NCBI GenBank assembly: GCA_021739625.1
Contig: JAIPBJ010000001.1
Location: 1 to 64,000 of the forward strand
Reading direction: 5' to 3'
Source: Flavobacteriales bacterium
GTDB lineage: Bacteria > Bacteroidota > Bacteroidia > UBA10329
Length of the DNA: 64,000 bases
Of this stretch, positions 9,948-20,278 are shown piece after piece. The notes beneath the pieces were generated by a model. The model saw only the letters and a list, made by a program, of their open reading frames with translations, ran no database searches and was not told where the DNA came from. Position numbers and translations under genes: made by a program. How positions within the stretch are numbered: position 1 is the first letter of the stretch; the number at the start of each line of letters is the position of its first letter.

Positions 9948-11087
9948 ATGAAATTCGCCACCAAGGCCATCCACGCGGGTGTGGAACCCGATCCAACGAC
10001 AGGGGCCATCATGACCCCCATTTACCAGACATCGACCTATGTGCAGGCCGCACCGGGCGACCACAAGGGCTATGAGTACTCACGCACCGGAAATCCCACC
10101 CGCAACGCACTGGAGAAAGCATTGGCCGCGCTGGAGAATGGAAAGTACGGGCTGTGCTTCGGCAGTGGCATGGCCGCCACCGACTGTGTCATCCACATGC
10201 TGAAGCCTGGTGACGAGGTCATCAGCACCAACGACCTCTATGGCGGCACCTATCGCCTCTTCACCAAGGTCTATGAACCGATGGGCATCAAGTTTCATTT
10301 TGTGCCGATGGGCGATGTGGAATCTGTGAAGTCCAAGGTGAATGCCAATACCCGTCTCATCTGGGTGGAAACGCCCACCAACCCGATGATGAACATCATC
10401 GATATCAAGGCCATGGCGGCCATTGCTAAAGAGTCCGGTGCATTGCTCGCAGTTGACAACACATTCGCAACGCCATATCTGCAACGCCCGCTCGAACTCG
10501 GTGCAGACATCGTGATGCACTCTGTGACCAAATTCCTCGGAGGCCACTCCGATGTAGTGATGGGTGCGCTCATCACTGCAAATGATGCGCTGGCCGAACG
10601 CCTCTACTTTTTGCAGAACAGCATCGGGGCGGTCACCGGTCCAATGGACAGTTTCCTTGTGCTTCGTGGCCTCAAGACGCTTCACCTGCGCGTGCAGCGT
10701 CACTGCGAGAACGGAAAGAAAGTGGCCCATTTCCTCCAAGCGCACCCGAAGGTGGACAGCGTGAACTGGCCCGGATTTGAAAGCCACCCCAATCACGCGG
10801 TAGCCAAGGAGCAGATGAGCGGTTTCGGGGGAATGGTGTCGTTCTCTCTGAAAGACAACACCAAGGAGGCTGCGGTGAAGGTGCTTTCGGCCACCAGACT
10901 GTTCTCGTTGGCAGAATCATTGGGCGGAGTGGAATCTCTGATCGGCCATCCCGCGACTATGACCCATGCGTCCATCCCGAAAGAGGAAAGAGAGAAGACA
11001 GGTGTGGTCGATTCGCTCATCCGTCTAAGTGTGGGCCTGGAGGACGCTGACGACCTTATTGCAGACCTCCGAACTGCTCTTGGGTGA
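9948..11087 (+). CDS. Cystathionine gamma-synthase / gamma-lyase family PLP enzyme
   Basis: 379 aa; YEYSRTGNPTRNALEKALAALE, FGSGMAATDCV, SVTKFLGGHSDVVMG (PLP lysine), DSFLVLRGLKTLHLR. Confidence 0.93.
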   Translation: MKFATKAIHAGVEPDPTTGAIMTPIYQTSTYVQAAPGDHKGYEYSRTGNPTRNALEKALAALENGKYGLCFGSGMAATDCVIHMLKPGDEVISTNDLYGGTYRLFTKVYEPMGIKFHFVPMGDVESVKSKVNANTRLIWVETPTNPMMNIIDIKAMAAIAKESGALLAVDNTFATPYLQRPLELGADIVMHSVTKFLGGHSDVVMGALITANDALAERLYFLQNSIGAVTGPMDSFLVLRGLKTLHLRVQRHCENGKKVAHFLQAHPKVDSVNWPGFESHPNHAVAKEQMSGFGGMVSFSLKDNTKEAAVKVLSATRLFSLAESLGGVESLIGHPATMTHASIPKEEREKTGVVDSLIRLSVGLEDADDLIADLRTALG

Positions 11088-11151
11088 GCAACGCGACATT
11101 CGCCCACACATTCGCACCCTACTTTTAGCGACCCACAAAACAGATCTTCAC

Positions 11152-13206
11152 ATGCGTGTTGCATTCATCGCTGCCTTTGTAACCCTCAGTCTTGGTTCGT
11201 TCGCCCAGTCCCATCATTGGTGCGGCACCGATCGCCATATTGAAGCCGCTGTTGAGCGGGACCCATCTCTCATTGGCGTTTACGGGGACCTGCTTCGGAT
11301 CACCGAGGAGGTGAAGGCCCAGGGCGAACGTGGAGGTGGTCCACGAATCATCCCTGTGGTGTTCCACGTCATTCACACTGGTGGCCCAGAGAACATCAGC
11401 AAGGCGCAGATAGAAGATCAGATTCGCATTTTGAATGAGGATTTCTCGCGCACGAATCCTGACACCGTGAATACTCGGGAAATTTTCAAACCCGTTGCGG
11501 CCAATCCCAATGTGGAGTTCCGTTTGGCCAAGCTCGACCCGCAGGGCAATTGCACCGAGGGCATCAACCGTGTCTATTCTGCATTGACCAACAATGCCGA
11601 TGATGCTGTGAAGGCTGTCAGCTATTGGAACAGCACCCGCTATTTCAATGTTTGGGTGGTAAATTCCATCGACAATGACGGTGAGGCTGGCCTTGTGCTC
11701 GGTTATGCTCAATTTCCGGGATTCGGGGGTGCCACCACCGATGGTGTGGTGGTTCGTGCAGACCGCGTGGGGAGCATTGAATTTGCCGTGGCTGGCGACA
11801 AGGGTCGCACCCTGACCCACGAGACAGGTCATTGGCTCGGGCTGATGCACACCTTCCAAGGAGGTTGCACCGGAGGATTTTTCGGTGAAGGGGTTGATGA
11901 CACTCCCCCAGTTGCGGAGGCCAACTTCAACTGCGGGTTCAATCTCAACAGCTGCACCAATGACAACCCCGACCTACCGGACATGGTGGAGAATTATATG
12001 GACTATGCGTCCGGTTCGTGCATGAACATGTTCACCCTTGGGCAGAATTCCAGGATGGACGGGGTGATGGTCGGAAGTCGCGCTCTCATTCATTCTGGTG
12101 AGAATCTCGCCTTCACCGGTGTCGGCAGCCCTTCGTCCACCCCATGTGCCCCCATAGCTGAATTCTACGCTGAGCAGACCTTCGTCTGCACAGGCGAGAC
12201 CGTCACCTACCGCGATGATTCTTACAATGGAGAAGTCGCCTCGCGCAGTTGGGAGTTCCCGGGTGGCACACCGGAGACATCTGGTGAGGCCGATCCACAG
12301 GTCACCTACAGTCAGCCAGGTCTTTACTCCGCAACACTGACTGCAATCAATGCACAGGGTCAGGCCACGGCCACACGCACGGAGTATGTGCGCGTGATTT
12401 CCGCAACGGCCGATGTCAGCAGCTTTTTCCTACAGGAGGATTTTGAAAGCGAGGAGGATGGCTACATCGCCCTCACAGATTTCGGTAATGGCTGGGAGCG
12501 TGCCAGCGTGGGTTTCACAGGCGCAAAGAGCATCTATGTCAACAATTTCAGCGGCAATCCTGTTGGTGCGCTTGACGAGTTCATTCTGCCTTCGGTGGAC
12601 ATGCGCAACATCGGCAATCCGAAACTGTACTTCAAGGTGGCCTACCGCACACGCAGTGGTCTGAGCGATCAACTGCGGATATTCGTGTCCACCAACTGCG
12701 GACAGAGCTGGTCCATGCGCTACAATAAATCTGGCAACAGCCTGGCCTCGGTCTCCGGCAATCAGGGCAGTCCGTTCACCCCGGCCGGTCAGAACGAATG
12801 GAAGGAGGAGGATATCTCACTCTCCAACTTCACCAATGCTGAGCATCTGTTGGTGAAATTTCAGAACCGCAGTGATGCCGGCAACAACATCTATGTGGAC
12901 GACATCCGTATCTCTGGCCCGCTTTCAGTGACCGATTCTCAACTGAATATGGAGTTGACCCTATCTCCAAATCCTGCCACAGAATCGACATGGCTACGGT
13001 TAGTTGCCCAGACCAATGAGCGTACAGAGATCACGGTGACTGACATCACGGGCCGTGAAGTGGCCCACCTGTATGACGGTACGCTTGCGCAGGGTGTCCA
13101 CAATTTCCCCATCAATGTGATGGCCTTGGGAAGTGGAGGCGTTTACCTCATTGCCGTGCAGACTGTCACTGCTCGCGAGGTGCTCAAACTGGTGGTGGCA
13201 AAGTAG
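11152..13206 (+). CDS. Pappalysin/M43-like zinc metalloprotease with PKD-like domain and T9SS type A sorting domain
   Basis: HETGHWLGLMHTF zinc motif; PKD (TVTYRDDSYNGEVASRSWEFPGGTPETS...); C-term LSPNPATESTWLRL...LKLVVAK; signal peptide when started at 11152. Confidence 0.9.
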   Translation: MRVAFIAAFVTLSLGSFAQSHHWCGTDRHIEAAVERDPSLIGVYGDLLRITEEVKAQGERGGGPRIIPVVFHVIHTGGPENISKAQIEDQIRILNEDFSRTNPDTVNTREIFKPVAANPNVEFRLAKLDPQGNCTEGINRVYSALTNNADDAVKAVSYWNSTRYFNVWVVNSIDNDGEAGLVLGYAQFPGFGGATTDGVVVRADRVGSIEFAVAGDKGRTLTHETGHWLGLMHTFQGGCTGGFFGEGVDDTPPVAEANFNCGFNLNSCTNDNPDLPDMVENYMDYASGSCMNMFTLGQNSRMDGVMVGSRALIHSGENLAFTGVGSPSSTPCAPIAEFYAEQTFVCTGETVTYRDDSYNGEVASRSWEFPGGTPETSGEADPQVTYSQPGLYSATLTAINAQGQATATRTEYVRVISATADVSSFFLQEDFESEEDGYIALTDFGNGWERASVGFTGAKSIYVNNFSGNPVGALDEFILPSVDMRNIGNPKLYFKVAYRTRSGLSDQLRIFVSTNCGQSWSMRYNKSGNSLASVSGNQGSPFTPAGQNEWKEEDISLSNFTNAEHLLVKFQNRSDAGNNIYVDDIRISGPLSVTDSQLNMELTLSPNPATESTWLRLVAQTNERTEITVTDITGREVAHLYDGTLAQGVHNFPINVMALGSGGVYLIAVQTVTAREVLKLVVAK

Positions 13207-13305
13207 GTGTCCATTCCTGCGAAAAGTCATTTTCAGGGCTGATGCAGATCTGCTCGCGGCAACTATGATTCTTGGTGCTTTGTGGCGTTGAGAGAAGGCA
13301 GCGAC

Positions 13306-13725
13306 ATGAAGAAGAGAGAGCCAGTGAGCCACATCATGACCGCGCAGGTGGTCACGCTCAATCTTTCGCATACACTCAAGGATGCCGAGGCGCTTTTCAA
13401 GAAGCATCACATCCGCCATATACCCGTGGTCAGTGGCGGGAGTCTTATCGGCATGTTGAGCCTTACCGACCTGTTGCGCATCAGTTTTGTGGACAACTAC
13501 AGTGATGAAGAAGGACGGGTGGACACGGCCATTTATGACATGCTGAGCATCGATCAGGTGATGGTGAGCAATCCGGTATGTGTGCAGTCTGGGCTTTCCA
13601 TCAAAGAAGTGGCCGAGATCCTCGCATCCAAGGAGTTTCATGCGCTACCTGTTGTGGACGGGGAGAAGCTCGTAGGTATCGTCACCACCACAGACCTTAT
13701 CAAGTACATGTTGACGCAATACTGA
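13306..13725 (+). CDS. CBS-domain pair protein
   Basis: Two CBS repeats: VSHIMTAQVVTLNLSHTLKDAEALF...IRHIPVVSGGSLIGMLSLTDLLR and MVSNPVCVQSGLSIKEVAEIL...FHALPVVDGEKLVGIVTTTDLIKYML. Confidence 0.9.
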   Translation: MKKREPVSHIMTAQVVTLNLSHTLKDAEALFKKHHIRHIPVVSGGSLIGMLSLTDLLRISFVDNYSDEEGRVDTAIYDMLSIDQVMVSNPVCVQSGLSIKEVAEILASKEFHALPVVDGEKLVGIVTTTDLIKYMLTQY

Positions 13726-13768
13726 TCATCCGTACTGCCTTGCGCTTTTGGGGGTTTAAGCGTGAAGG

Positions 13769-13812
13769 ACAAGCGCCAGTGATCCGGACAATTCCGGCAC
13801 TGGCGCATTTGT
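13769..13812 (+). terminator. Intrinsic-type hairpin downstream of the CBS gene
   Basis: GCGCCAGTGatCCGG-acaatt-CCGGCACTGGCGC followed by ATTTGTTTT. Confidence 0.7.
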
Positions 13813-13831
13813 TTTCATGAATATGAAGCCA

Positions 13832-13867
13832 AAATAAAGGGCCGCCCGATGGGGCAGCCCTTTATTC
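13832..13867. terminator. Bidirectional hairpin between convergent genes
   Basis: AATAAAGGGCcGCCC-gat-GGGGCAGCCCTTTATT stem with A/T flanks. Confidence 0.7.
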
Positions 13868-13885
13868 ATGCGTGGTCAGTGGTAA

Positions 13886-14713
13886 TCACTTCATCAGGCG
13901 GATGACCACTCCCTCATCCGTGCGGAGGAAATAATGGCCTTCGCGCTTCGAAGAAAGGTCGATCAGGTTGGTCGATCTCAATGAAAGCACCTGCTGACCA
14001 AGGATGTCATAAACTCCACCTGTCACGTTGGTCGAAAGTTGAAAACGCCCCGTAGCACTTGGGTTGGGGTATGCCGTGAGGGTAGAGATGATGTTGTCAT
14101 CTATGCCCACTGCCACACATTCAGAATTGACTGCGCTCGGTGTGGCGAAAATCTCGATTCCGTTTACAGTCACACCTGTCGAGGTAGTGGATGCGATCCA
14201 GCTTTCAGGCAGTGTTCCATCAGAGGTTGGGTCGCAGCGTTCCAGAGACGCTCCACCGCCATCTGCACTGACAGGCCAAGCGACAGTGTCATCGAAATAC
14301 ACGGTATCGACCAGATTTCCCTGTGCATCACGGATGCTCAGTCCTTCACCGTTGTTGGAAAGGGCTCCGGTAGTCCAGGAGGTGGCATAACCGAGATTGA
14401 AGGTGTTCACAAGCGCGGTGTCGTTTATGCCGATCACACTGTGCTCTCCTGCCGGCAGGATGGGTGGATTACCCTCTATCATGGTGGGAATCACAAAATC
14501 GATGCCCGTGAATGTGAAGCCTCCAAGATTCACACCTGCACTTCCATAGTTGTATATCTCGATGTACTCCAGCGAGTCGTTTCCCGCCTCAGGTGGATTG
14601 TACATGATCTCGGTGATGGCAATGGTCGCATTTTGAGCGGCCAACTGTGCTGTCAGCGAAACTGCCACCGCAATAAGGGACAGTGAACGCAATGCCGGGT
14701 AATGTTTTTTCAT
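13886..14713 (-). CDS. Lamin-tail-domain exoprotein with T9SS type A sorting domain
   Basis: IAITEIMYNPPEAGNDSLEYIEIYNYGSAGVNLGGF (LTD); C-term TLTAYPNPSATGRFQLS...REGHYFLRTDEGVVIRLMK. Confidence 0.87.
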   Translation of the reverse strand: MKKHYPALRSLSLIAVAVSLTAQLAAQNATIAITEIMYNPPEAGNDSLEYIEIYNYGSAGVNLGGFTFTGIDFVIPTMIEGNPPILPAGEHSVIGINDTALVNTFNLGYATSWTTGALSNNGEGLSIRDAQGNLVDTVYFDDTVAWPVSADGGGASLERCDPTSDGTLPESWIASTTSTGVTVNGIEIFATPSAVNSECVAVGIDDNIISTLTAYPNPSATGRFQLSTNVTGGVYDILGQQVLSLRSTNLIDLSSKREGHYFLRTDEGVVIRLMK

Positions 14714-14766
14714 GTTGTGGTTTTATGAACTGGTCAAAGGTAAGGATCGGGCAGGTTAACTCACGG

Positions 14767-16461
14767 CTAAGAAATCTGTGATTCGGATTTCAAGTTCATC
14801 GTTTCCGGGCCAAGAATGGCCGCACTGTTCAGCGTCTGTTCATTGATCTTGAAATTCAACCAATAGTCCAATGCCGACCGGTATCCGTCTTTCCGGTTGG
14901 AGGCGATGAATTCGGCCCATAGCAATGCGATGGTCAGCTCTGCGATGTAGAATGCCATATCGCGGGCGCTTGCTTCCTTTTCCATTGGAGTTGCCAATTT
15001 GCCGAGGAAGGTCATCAGCGTGGTGTATCTGCCCTGAATGATGCGCCATTGCTCGGGCGTGGCACCATGCTGTTCTTGGAGTCGGGGTTCTGCAAAGTCG
15101 CGGAATCCCTCCAGACCGTTTTCCTTTGCCATGGCCCGGAGCATGTCCAACGACAGCACGTTGGTCGTGCCCTCCCAGATGCTGAGGGTCTGGGCATCGC
15201 GCAGCATCACAGGGATTCCGCTGTCTTCCAGATAGCCCAGTCCACCGAACATCTCAATGTGCTCCGATGCTGAGGCAATGGCCTGCTTGGCCGTGTAGAG
15301 CTTCCCCACCGGGGTAAGCAGGCGCAAAAGGGCACTTTCCGGTGCTGTGGCCACGTTGCATTCCTCTTTGCCCAACAGACGGGTGAGGAACAGGGCAAGC
15401 AATGCGTTGCTCTGGTAGGCAATCTCCAGCTCGCGCAACGTCCTCCGGTAGAGCACGTGCTCGCCCACAGGCTTTCCGAATGCCGATCGCTCTTTCCCGT
15501 ATGCCGCGCTCAGCGCGAATGCCCTGCGCATGTATGACACCGCACTCACCGTGTTGTAGATGCGGGTGATGTTGAACAGCGTTGCTATTGTGGGCACTCC
15601 TCGGCCTTTTTGGCCTACCATCCGTGCCTTCGACCCCAGAAGCTTCAACTGCGCGGTGGGCAGGGCCCTTGTTCCGAGCTTGTCCTTCAAGGCCTCCACT
15701 TCTATGTGGTTGAGGCTTCCATCATCATTGCGTATGGGAAGGTGGAACAGCGAGAGCGGTGCGCGTCCGCCATTCTCCGGCTGGTCGGTGGATGCCAGTG
15801 TGAAGGCCATGTTGGCCGTGATGGCCGATGTGAACCATTTGTGGCCGTGCAGCGCAAAATGCTCCCCCGCAGGAACTGCGATGGTCATGGAGCGCGACAC
15901 GTCCGAGCCTCCCGTGCGTTCGGTCATCCACTGGCCACTGGTGAGGAATTCGGCCGGGTTGCGTGAGGTGAGGCCGGGATAGGCCCCCTTGCGAAGGAAA
16001 TCATCGCCATGAAGTTCAATCAGCCGCGCAGCACCGTCAGTCATCGCCAACGGAGACGTGTAGATGGCGGAGGAGGCCGTGTAGAGATAGAGTGTGGCGA
16101 ACTGATAGAGCCGCGAATGCGCTCCATACTTCCGTTCATAGCCTATGGCGACCAGACCCTCTTCGGCTGCCACGCGTTCGAGACCGAGCCATCCCTGCGA
16201 GACTTTTATCTCATCCACCCGCTTGCCCCACGCATCGAACTGGGTGAGTTGCGGAGGATTCGTTTCTGCTTCGCGCGCCCAAGCGATGCAGTCTGTGGTG
16301 ACCAATTTTCCGAACCTTTCAAGGTCGGGGGCTATTTCTTTGAACACATCTTCAGGAAGATTTGCTGCGAGATAATCTCTTAGAAATTGGTCGTCCAAGA
16401 ACTCGTTGCCGAGCTGCGGTGCTTTTTGGAGAAAATCCGAGTGGGGAGTAGCGTTTGACAT
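14767..16461 (-). CDS. Acyl-CoA dehydrogenase family protein
   Basis: TSGQWMTERTGGSDVSRS, GHKWFTSAITANMAFTLAST, EHIEMFGGLGYLEDSGIPVMLRDAQTLSIWEGTTNVLSLD. Confidence 0.9.
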   Translation of the reverse strand: MSNATPHSDFLQKAPQLGNEFLDDQFLRDYLAANLPEDVFKEIAPDLERFGKLVTTDCIAWAREAETNPPQLTQFDAWGKRVDEIKVSQGWLGLERVAAEEGLVAIGYERKYGAHSRLYQFATLYLYTASSAIYTSPLAMTDGAARLIELHGDDFLRKGAYPGLTSRNPAEFLTSGQWMTERTGGSDVSRSMTIAVPAGEHFALHGHKWFTSAITANMAFTLASTDQPENGGRAPLSLFHLPIRNDDGSLNHIEVEALKDKLGTRALPTAQLKLLGSKARMVGQKGRGVPTIATLFNITRIYNTVSAVSYMRRAFALSAAYGKERSAFGKPVGEHVLYRRTLRELEIAYQSNALLALFLTRLLGKEECNVATAPESALLRLLTPVGKLYTAKQAIASASEHIEMFGGLGYLEDSGIPVMLRDAQTLSIWEGTTNVLSLDMLRAMAKENGLEGFRDFAEPRLQEQHGATPEQWRIIQGRYTTLMTFLGKLATPMEKEASARDMAFYIAELTIALLWAEFIASNRKDGYRSALDYWLNFKINEQTLNSAAILGPETMNLKSESQIS

Positions 16462-16517
16462 GATGATGTTTGCTTTAGACCTGACAGGTTCCAAAATCCC
16501 GTTGGGGTCTGTGTCGG

Positions 16518-17990
16518 TCAATTGGAAACTTTCAGATAAGCACTCAACCCTTGAAGACCTCCTTCCCTGCCGAATCCACTCTCCTTGTAGCCACCGAAGG
16601 GCGAGGTCGGGTCGAACTTGTTGTAGGTGTTGGCCCAGACCACGCCCGCCCGCAGCCTTTGGGTGAGGTTGAAGATGCGGCTGCCCTTGTCAGTCCACAC
16701 GCCCGCGCTGAGGCCGAACGGGGTGTTGTTGGCCTTCTCTATCACCTCGTCCACCGTGCGGAAGGTCTGTACCGCCAGCACAGGCCCGAAAATCTCCTCC
16801 TGCACGATGCGGTGGCTCTGCGATGCGTGGAGGAACAGCGTGGGGCGGCACCAGTTGCCCTTCTGCGGCAGGGCGCACTCGGGCTGCCACATTTCCGCGC
16901 CCTCTTCCGCGCCCAGTTTCAGGTATTTCTCGATGGTAGCGAGCTGCTCTTTGGAGTTGATGGCCCCGATGTCGGTGTTCTTGTCCAGCGGGTCGCCCAC
17001 GCGCAGGGTGGCGATGCGGTCTTTCAGCTTGCGGACGACCGTCTCATAGACATTCTCCTGCACGAACAGCCGCGACCCCGCGCAGCACACGTGCCCCTGG
17101 TTGAAGAAGATGCCGTTGATGATGCCCTCCACGGCCTGATCGAGCGGGGCATCGTCAAAGATGATGTTGGCCGCCTTGCCGCCCAGTTCGAGGGTCACTT
17201 TCTTGTGCGTTCCCGCCACGGCCTTCTGGATGAGCTTGCCTACGCCCGTGCTGCCCGTGAAGGCGATCTTGTCCACATCGGGGTGGTTGACCAGTGCCGC
17301 ACCCGTGGCCCCTGCGCCTGTGATGATGTTGACCACTCCGGCAGGAAGCCCAGCATCGTGGATAAGCTCGGCCAGTTTGATGGCCGTGAGCGGGGTGGTC
17401 TCGGCAGGTTTCAGCACCACGGTATTGCCGCAGGCCAGTGCGGGCGCAATCTTCCAAGCGGCCATCAGCAGCGGGAAATTCCAAGGGATGATCTGCCCCG
17501 CCACCCCCAACGGCTGCACTTTCTTCCCTGGGAAAGCGTACTCCAGCTTGTCGGCCCAGCCTGCGTAGTAGAAGAAATGGTTGGCCGCCAGCGGAATGTC
17601 GATGTCGCGGCTCTCGCGGATGGGCTTGCCCCCGTCCATGCTCTCGCAGATGGCAAACTCCCGCGCCCGCTCCTGAATGAGCCGTGCGATGCGGAAGATG
17701 TACTTTGTCCGTTCCTTGGCGGGCAGTTTGCTCCATACATCTGTGTATGCCTTGCGGGCGGCCTTCACAGCCTTGTCCACATCCTTGTCGCTGGCCTCTG
17801 CAAAGAGCGCGATGTGCTCCCCGTTGGCGGGGTTCTCCGAGGCGAAGGTCTTCCCGCCCTCGGCCTTCTGCCATTTGCCGTTGATGTAAAGGCCATACTC
17901 CTTTTGGATGGAGACGTTGGCCGTGCTCTCAGGGGCGGGGGAGTAGTCCCAAGCGGTGCCGAAGGTGAGGGTGTGCGCGGTGGAGGTCAT
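16518..17990 (-). CDS. Aldehyde dehydrogenase family protein
   Basis: IIPWNFPLLMAAWKIAPALACGNTVVLKPAETTPLTA, FTGSTGVGKLI, LELGGKAANIIF, FFNQGHVCCAGSRLFV. Confidence 0.93.
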   Translation of the reverse strand: MTSTAHTLTFGTAWDYSPAPESTANVSIQKEYGLYINGKWQKAEGGKTFASENPANGEHIALFAEASDKDVDKAVKAARKAYTDVWSKLPAKERTKYIFRIARLIQERAREFAICESMDGGKPIRESRDIDIPLAANHFFYYAGWADKLEYAFPGKKVQPLGVAGQIIPWNFPLLMAAWKIAPALACGNTVVLKPAETTPLTAIKLAELIHDAGLPAGVVNIITGAGATGAALVNHPDVDKIAFTGSTGVGKLIQKAVAGTHKKVTLELGGKAANIIFDDAPLDQAVEGIINGIFFNQGHVCCAGSRLFVQENVYETVVRKLKDRIATLRVGDPLDKNTDIGAINSKEQLATIEKYLKLGAEEGAEMWQPECALPQKGNWCRPTLFLHASQSHRIVQEEIFGPVLAVQTFRTVDEVIEKANNTPFGLSAGVWTDKGSRIFNLTQRLRAGVVWANTYNKFDPTSPFGGYKESGFGREGGLQGLSAYLKVSN

Positions 17991-18183
17991 TCGGTAAGTT
18001 ATAGTGTGAATTGCGGCCTGTCGGGCAGCTGTGATCAATCGGGTTGAGGTTGAGCAAAAGTAACCCACCGAGCAACTCCCGGATGCCCAAAGGAGGTATT
18101 GGTATTGAAAGTCCGGTTGACACATCCGTCACATTCCTCTCCACCTTTAACCCCTATTTTCGCCACCTCAAAAATCAGAGCAG

Positions 18184-19395
18184 ATGAACATTCATGAATA
18201 TCAGGCGAAGGCCATTCTGAGCAGCTTCGGGGTGACCGTGCAACAGGGCAAAGTGGTTGACAGGGTGGAGGATGCTGTGGCTGCGGCCAAGCAACTGACC
18301 GAAGAGACCGGCACAGGCTGGTACGTGGTGAAGGCACAGATCCACGCAGGTGGACGCGGCAAGGGCATTGTGACCGAGACCGGTTCGCATGGGGTGGTAC
18401 TGGCCAAGGGCATCGATCATGTGGAGGAGAAGGTGAAGGGCGTTCTGGGCGGCCATCTGGTCACCAAGCAGACCAGTGCCGGTGGCAAGAAGGTGAACAA
18501 GGTGCTCATTGCGCAGGATGTCTATTATCCCGGCCCAAGCGAGACATCGGAGTTCTATATGAGTGTGCTGCTGAACCGTGCCACGGGCCGCAACATGATC
18601 ATGTACAGCACCGAGGGCGGCATGGACATCGAGGCGGTCGCAGAGCATACGCCACATCTCATCTTCACTGAGGAGATCGACCCATCAGTGGGTCTGCAAG
18701 CATTTCAGACCAGGAAGATCGCCTTCAACCTCGGTCTTTCGGGTCAGGCGTTCAAGGAGATGGCCAAATTCGTGGAGGCACTATACCGTGCCTACGTGGA
18801 AACCGACAGCAGCATGTTCGAGATCAACCCCGTTCTAAAGACATCTGATGACAGGATATTGGCCGTGGACGCCAAAGTTACCCTCGATGGCAACGGGCTT
18901 TTCCGCCACAAGGACTATGCAGCACTGCGCGACACGAGCGAAGAGGATCCCACAGAAGTGGAGGCCGACAGCCATGGCCTCAACTATGTGAAGCTCGATG
19001 GCAACGTGGGCTGCATGGTGAACGGTGCCGGACTGGCAATGGCCACCATGGACATGATAAAACTTGCAGGATACGAGCCTGCCAACTTCCTCGATGTGGG
19101 CGGCACTGCCGATGCGGCACGTGTGGAGAAGGCGTTCCGCATCATACTCAAGGACCCGAACGTGAAGGCCATCCTCGTCAACATCTTCGGAGGCATTGTG
19201 CGCTGCGACCGTGTGGCGCAGGGCGTTGTGGATGCCTACAAGAGCATTGGCGAGATCAATGTGCCCATCATCGTGCGCCTGCAGGGCACCAATGCGGTGG
19301 AGGCCAAGACCATCATCGACAACAGCGGCCTCAAAGTCCTTTCGGCCATTGCGCTGAAGGAGGCTGCCCAGAAGGTGCAGGAGGCGTTGGCCTGA
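18184..19395 (+). CDS. sucC: Succinate-CoA ligase (ADP-forming) subunit beta
   Basis: [75 protein letters not shown]. Confidence 0.97.
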   Translation: MNIHEYQAKAILSSFGVTVQQGKVVDRVEDAVAAAKQLTEETGTGWYVVKAQIHAGGRGKGIVTETGSHGVVLAKGIDHVEEKVKGVLGGHLVTKQTSAGGKKVNKVLIAQDVYYPGPSETSEFYMSVLLNRATGRNMIMYSTEGGMDIEAVAEHTPHLIFTEEIDPSVGLQAFQTRKIAFNLGLSGQAFKEMAKFVEALYRAYVETDSSMFEINPVLKTSDDRILAVDAKVTLDGNGLFRHKDYAALRDTSEEDPTEVEADSHGLNYVKLDGNVGCMVNGAGLAMATMDMIKLAGYEPANFLDVGGTADAARVEKAFRIILKDPNVKAILVNIFGGIVRCDRVAQGVVDAYKSIGEINVPIIVRLQGTNAVEAKTIIDNSGLKVLSAIALKEAAQKVQEALA

Positions 19396-19398
19396 ATT

Positions 19399-19526
19399 GT
19401 AGAGACGCAGTTGACCGCGTCTCAACCGGAAAACAGAAACCCCGCTGCGCGAGATGCGTGGCGGGGTTTTCTGTTGGTAGAGACGCTGATTCCATTAGGT
19501 ACAGACGTGATTGATCGCGTCTCTAC
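19399..19526. repeat. Composite palindromic repeat, copy F1 (hairpin plus GTAGAGACG...CGTCTCTAC module)
   Basis: CGGAAAACAGAAACCCCGCTGCGCGAGATGCGTGGCGGGG...GGTAGAGACG...TGATTGATCGCGTCTCTAC, preceded by GTAGAGACGCAGTTGACCGCGTCTCAAC; strong AACAGAAACCCCGC/GCGGGGTTTTCTGTT stem. Confidence 0.85.
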
Positions 19527-20230
19527 CCTGCGACCGGGGCGTTCTTCCCGTCCATGACCTTGGTCTTGGCCCTATAGCGCTGATACTGTGCCCTCCGTTC
19601 GGCATCTTTCGCCCAGACCACACTGGCGCAGATGCTCAGGGTGGACATGCGTTCCCAGACCATGTTGAACAACGCCACGCGGTCGTGCCGCTTCACCTTT
19701 CTGTCAGCCTTGGCGGCCTCCAGCAACTTATTGCGCTCATAGAGCTCGGTGACCAGCGCGTCCAACTGGTCTATGGCCTCCTGCCTGTAGCCCTTGTCCA
19801 ACAGCTGTGGCTTGAAGTCCGCTGACTGCGCGGTGGCATGCGCCAGTTCGAGCATCTCGGCAAGCAACAGCGTGTTGGGGCGTGCTTCCGGCCATCGGTC
19901 CTGCCCGAAGGCGCGCTGCCGCGACAGATCTGTGGGCCATGCCAATGTGGCGTAGCCCGCCAGGGCCTGCAGTGCGGCATAGCCCCTTTCCATGGCCGCA
20001 CGGAGGTCGCTACTCAGCACTCCTATATCGAGCAGCAGACTGAGGTCGGAGGGGAAGGCATCTGCGGCCTTGGTCTCCGCCTCGAAGGCCGAGGCCCATG
20101 CGGAGTCCATCCATGGGAATTTCACTGTGAAGTCGGCCAGCTCTGCGTTCAGGCAGGAGGAGAACACCTCTGCACGCTCCAACATCACATTGTCGGGCAT
20201 CGTGTAGGCCCTTGCTGCTGTCTGTGCCAT
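19523..20230 (-). CDS. Hypothetical protein, 235 aa, predicted helical
   Basis: Long Ala/Leu/Glu-rich ORF with no recognised family motif. Confidence 0.6.
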   Translation of the reverse strand: MAQTAARAYTMPDNVMLERAEVFSSCLNAELADFTVKFPWMDSAWASAFEAETKAADAFPSDLSLLLDIGVLSSDLRAAMERGYAALQALAGYATLAWPTDLSRQRAFGQDRWPEARPNTLLLAEMLELAHATAQSADFKPQLLDKGYRQEAIDQLDALVTELYERNKLLEAAKADRKVKRHDRVALFNMVWERMSTLSICASVVWAKDAERRAQYQRYRAKTKVMDGKNAPVAG

Positions 20231-20278
20231 TGTGGGGTAAGGGAATGCGTCAATCTGTTCACAAAGCTAATTATTCGT

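Noticed and set aside
16551-18047. 498-aa plus-strand ORF opposite the aldehyde dehydrogenase
   Set aside because: Antisense shadow ORF; the minus strand encodes a clear ALDH with all motifs. Same reasoning for the other large shadow ORFs (4667-5518, 5798-6472, 46461-47591, 50756-51745, 52878-54092, 61766-62626).
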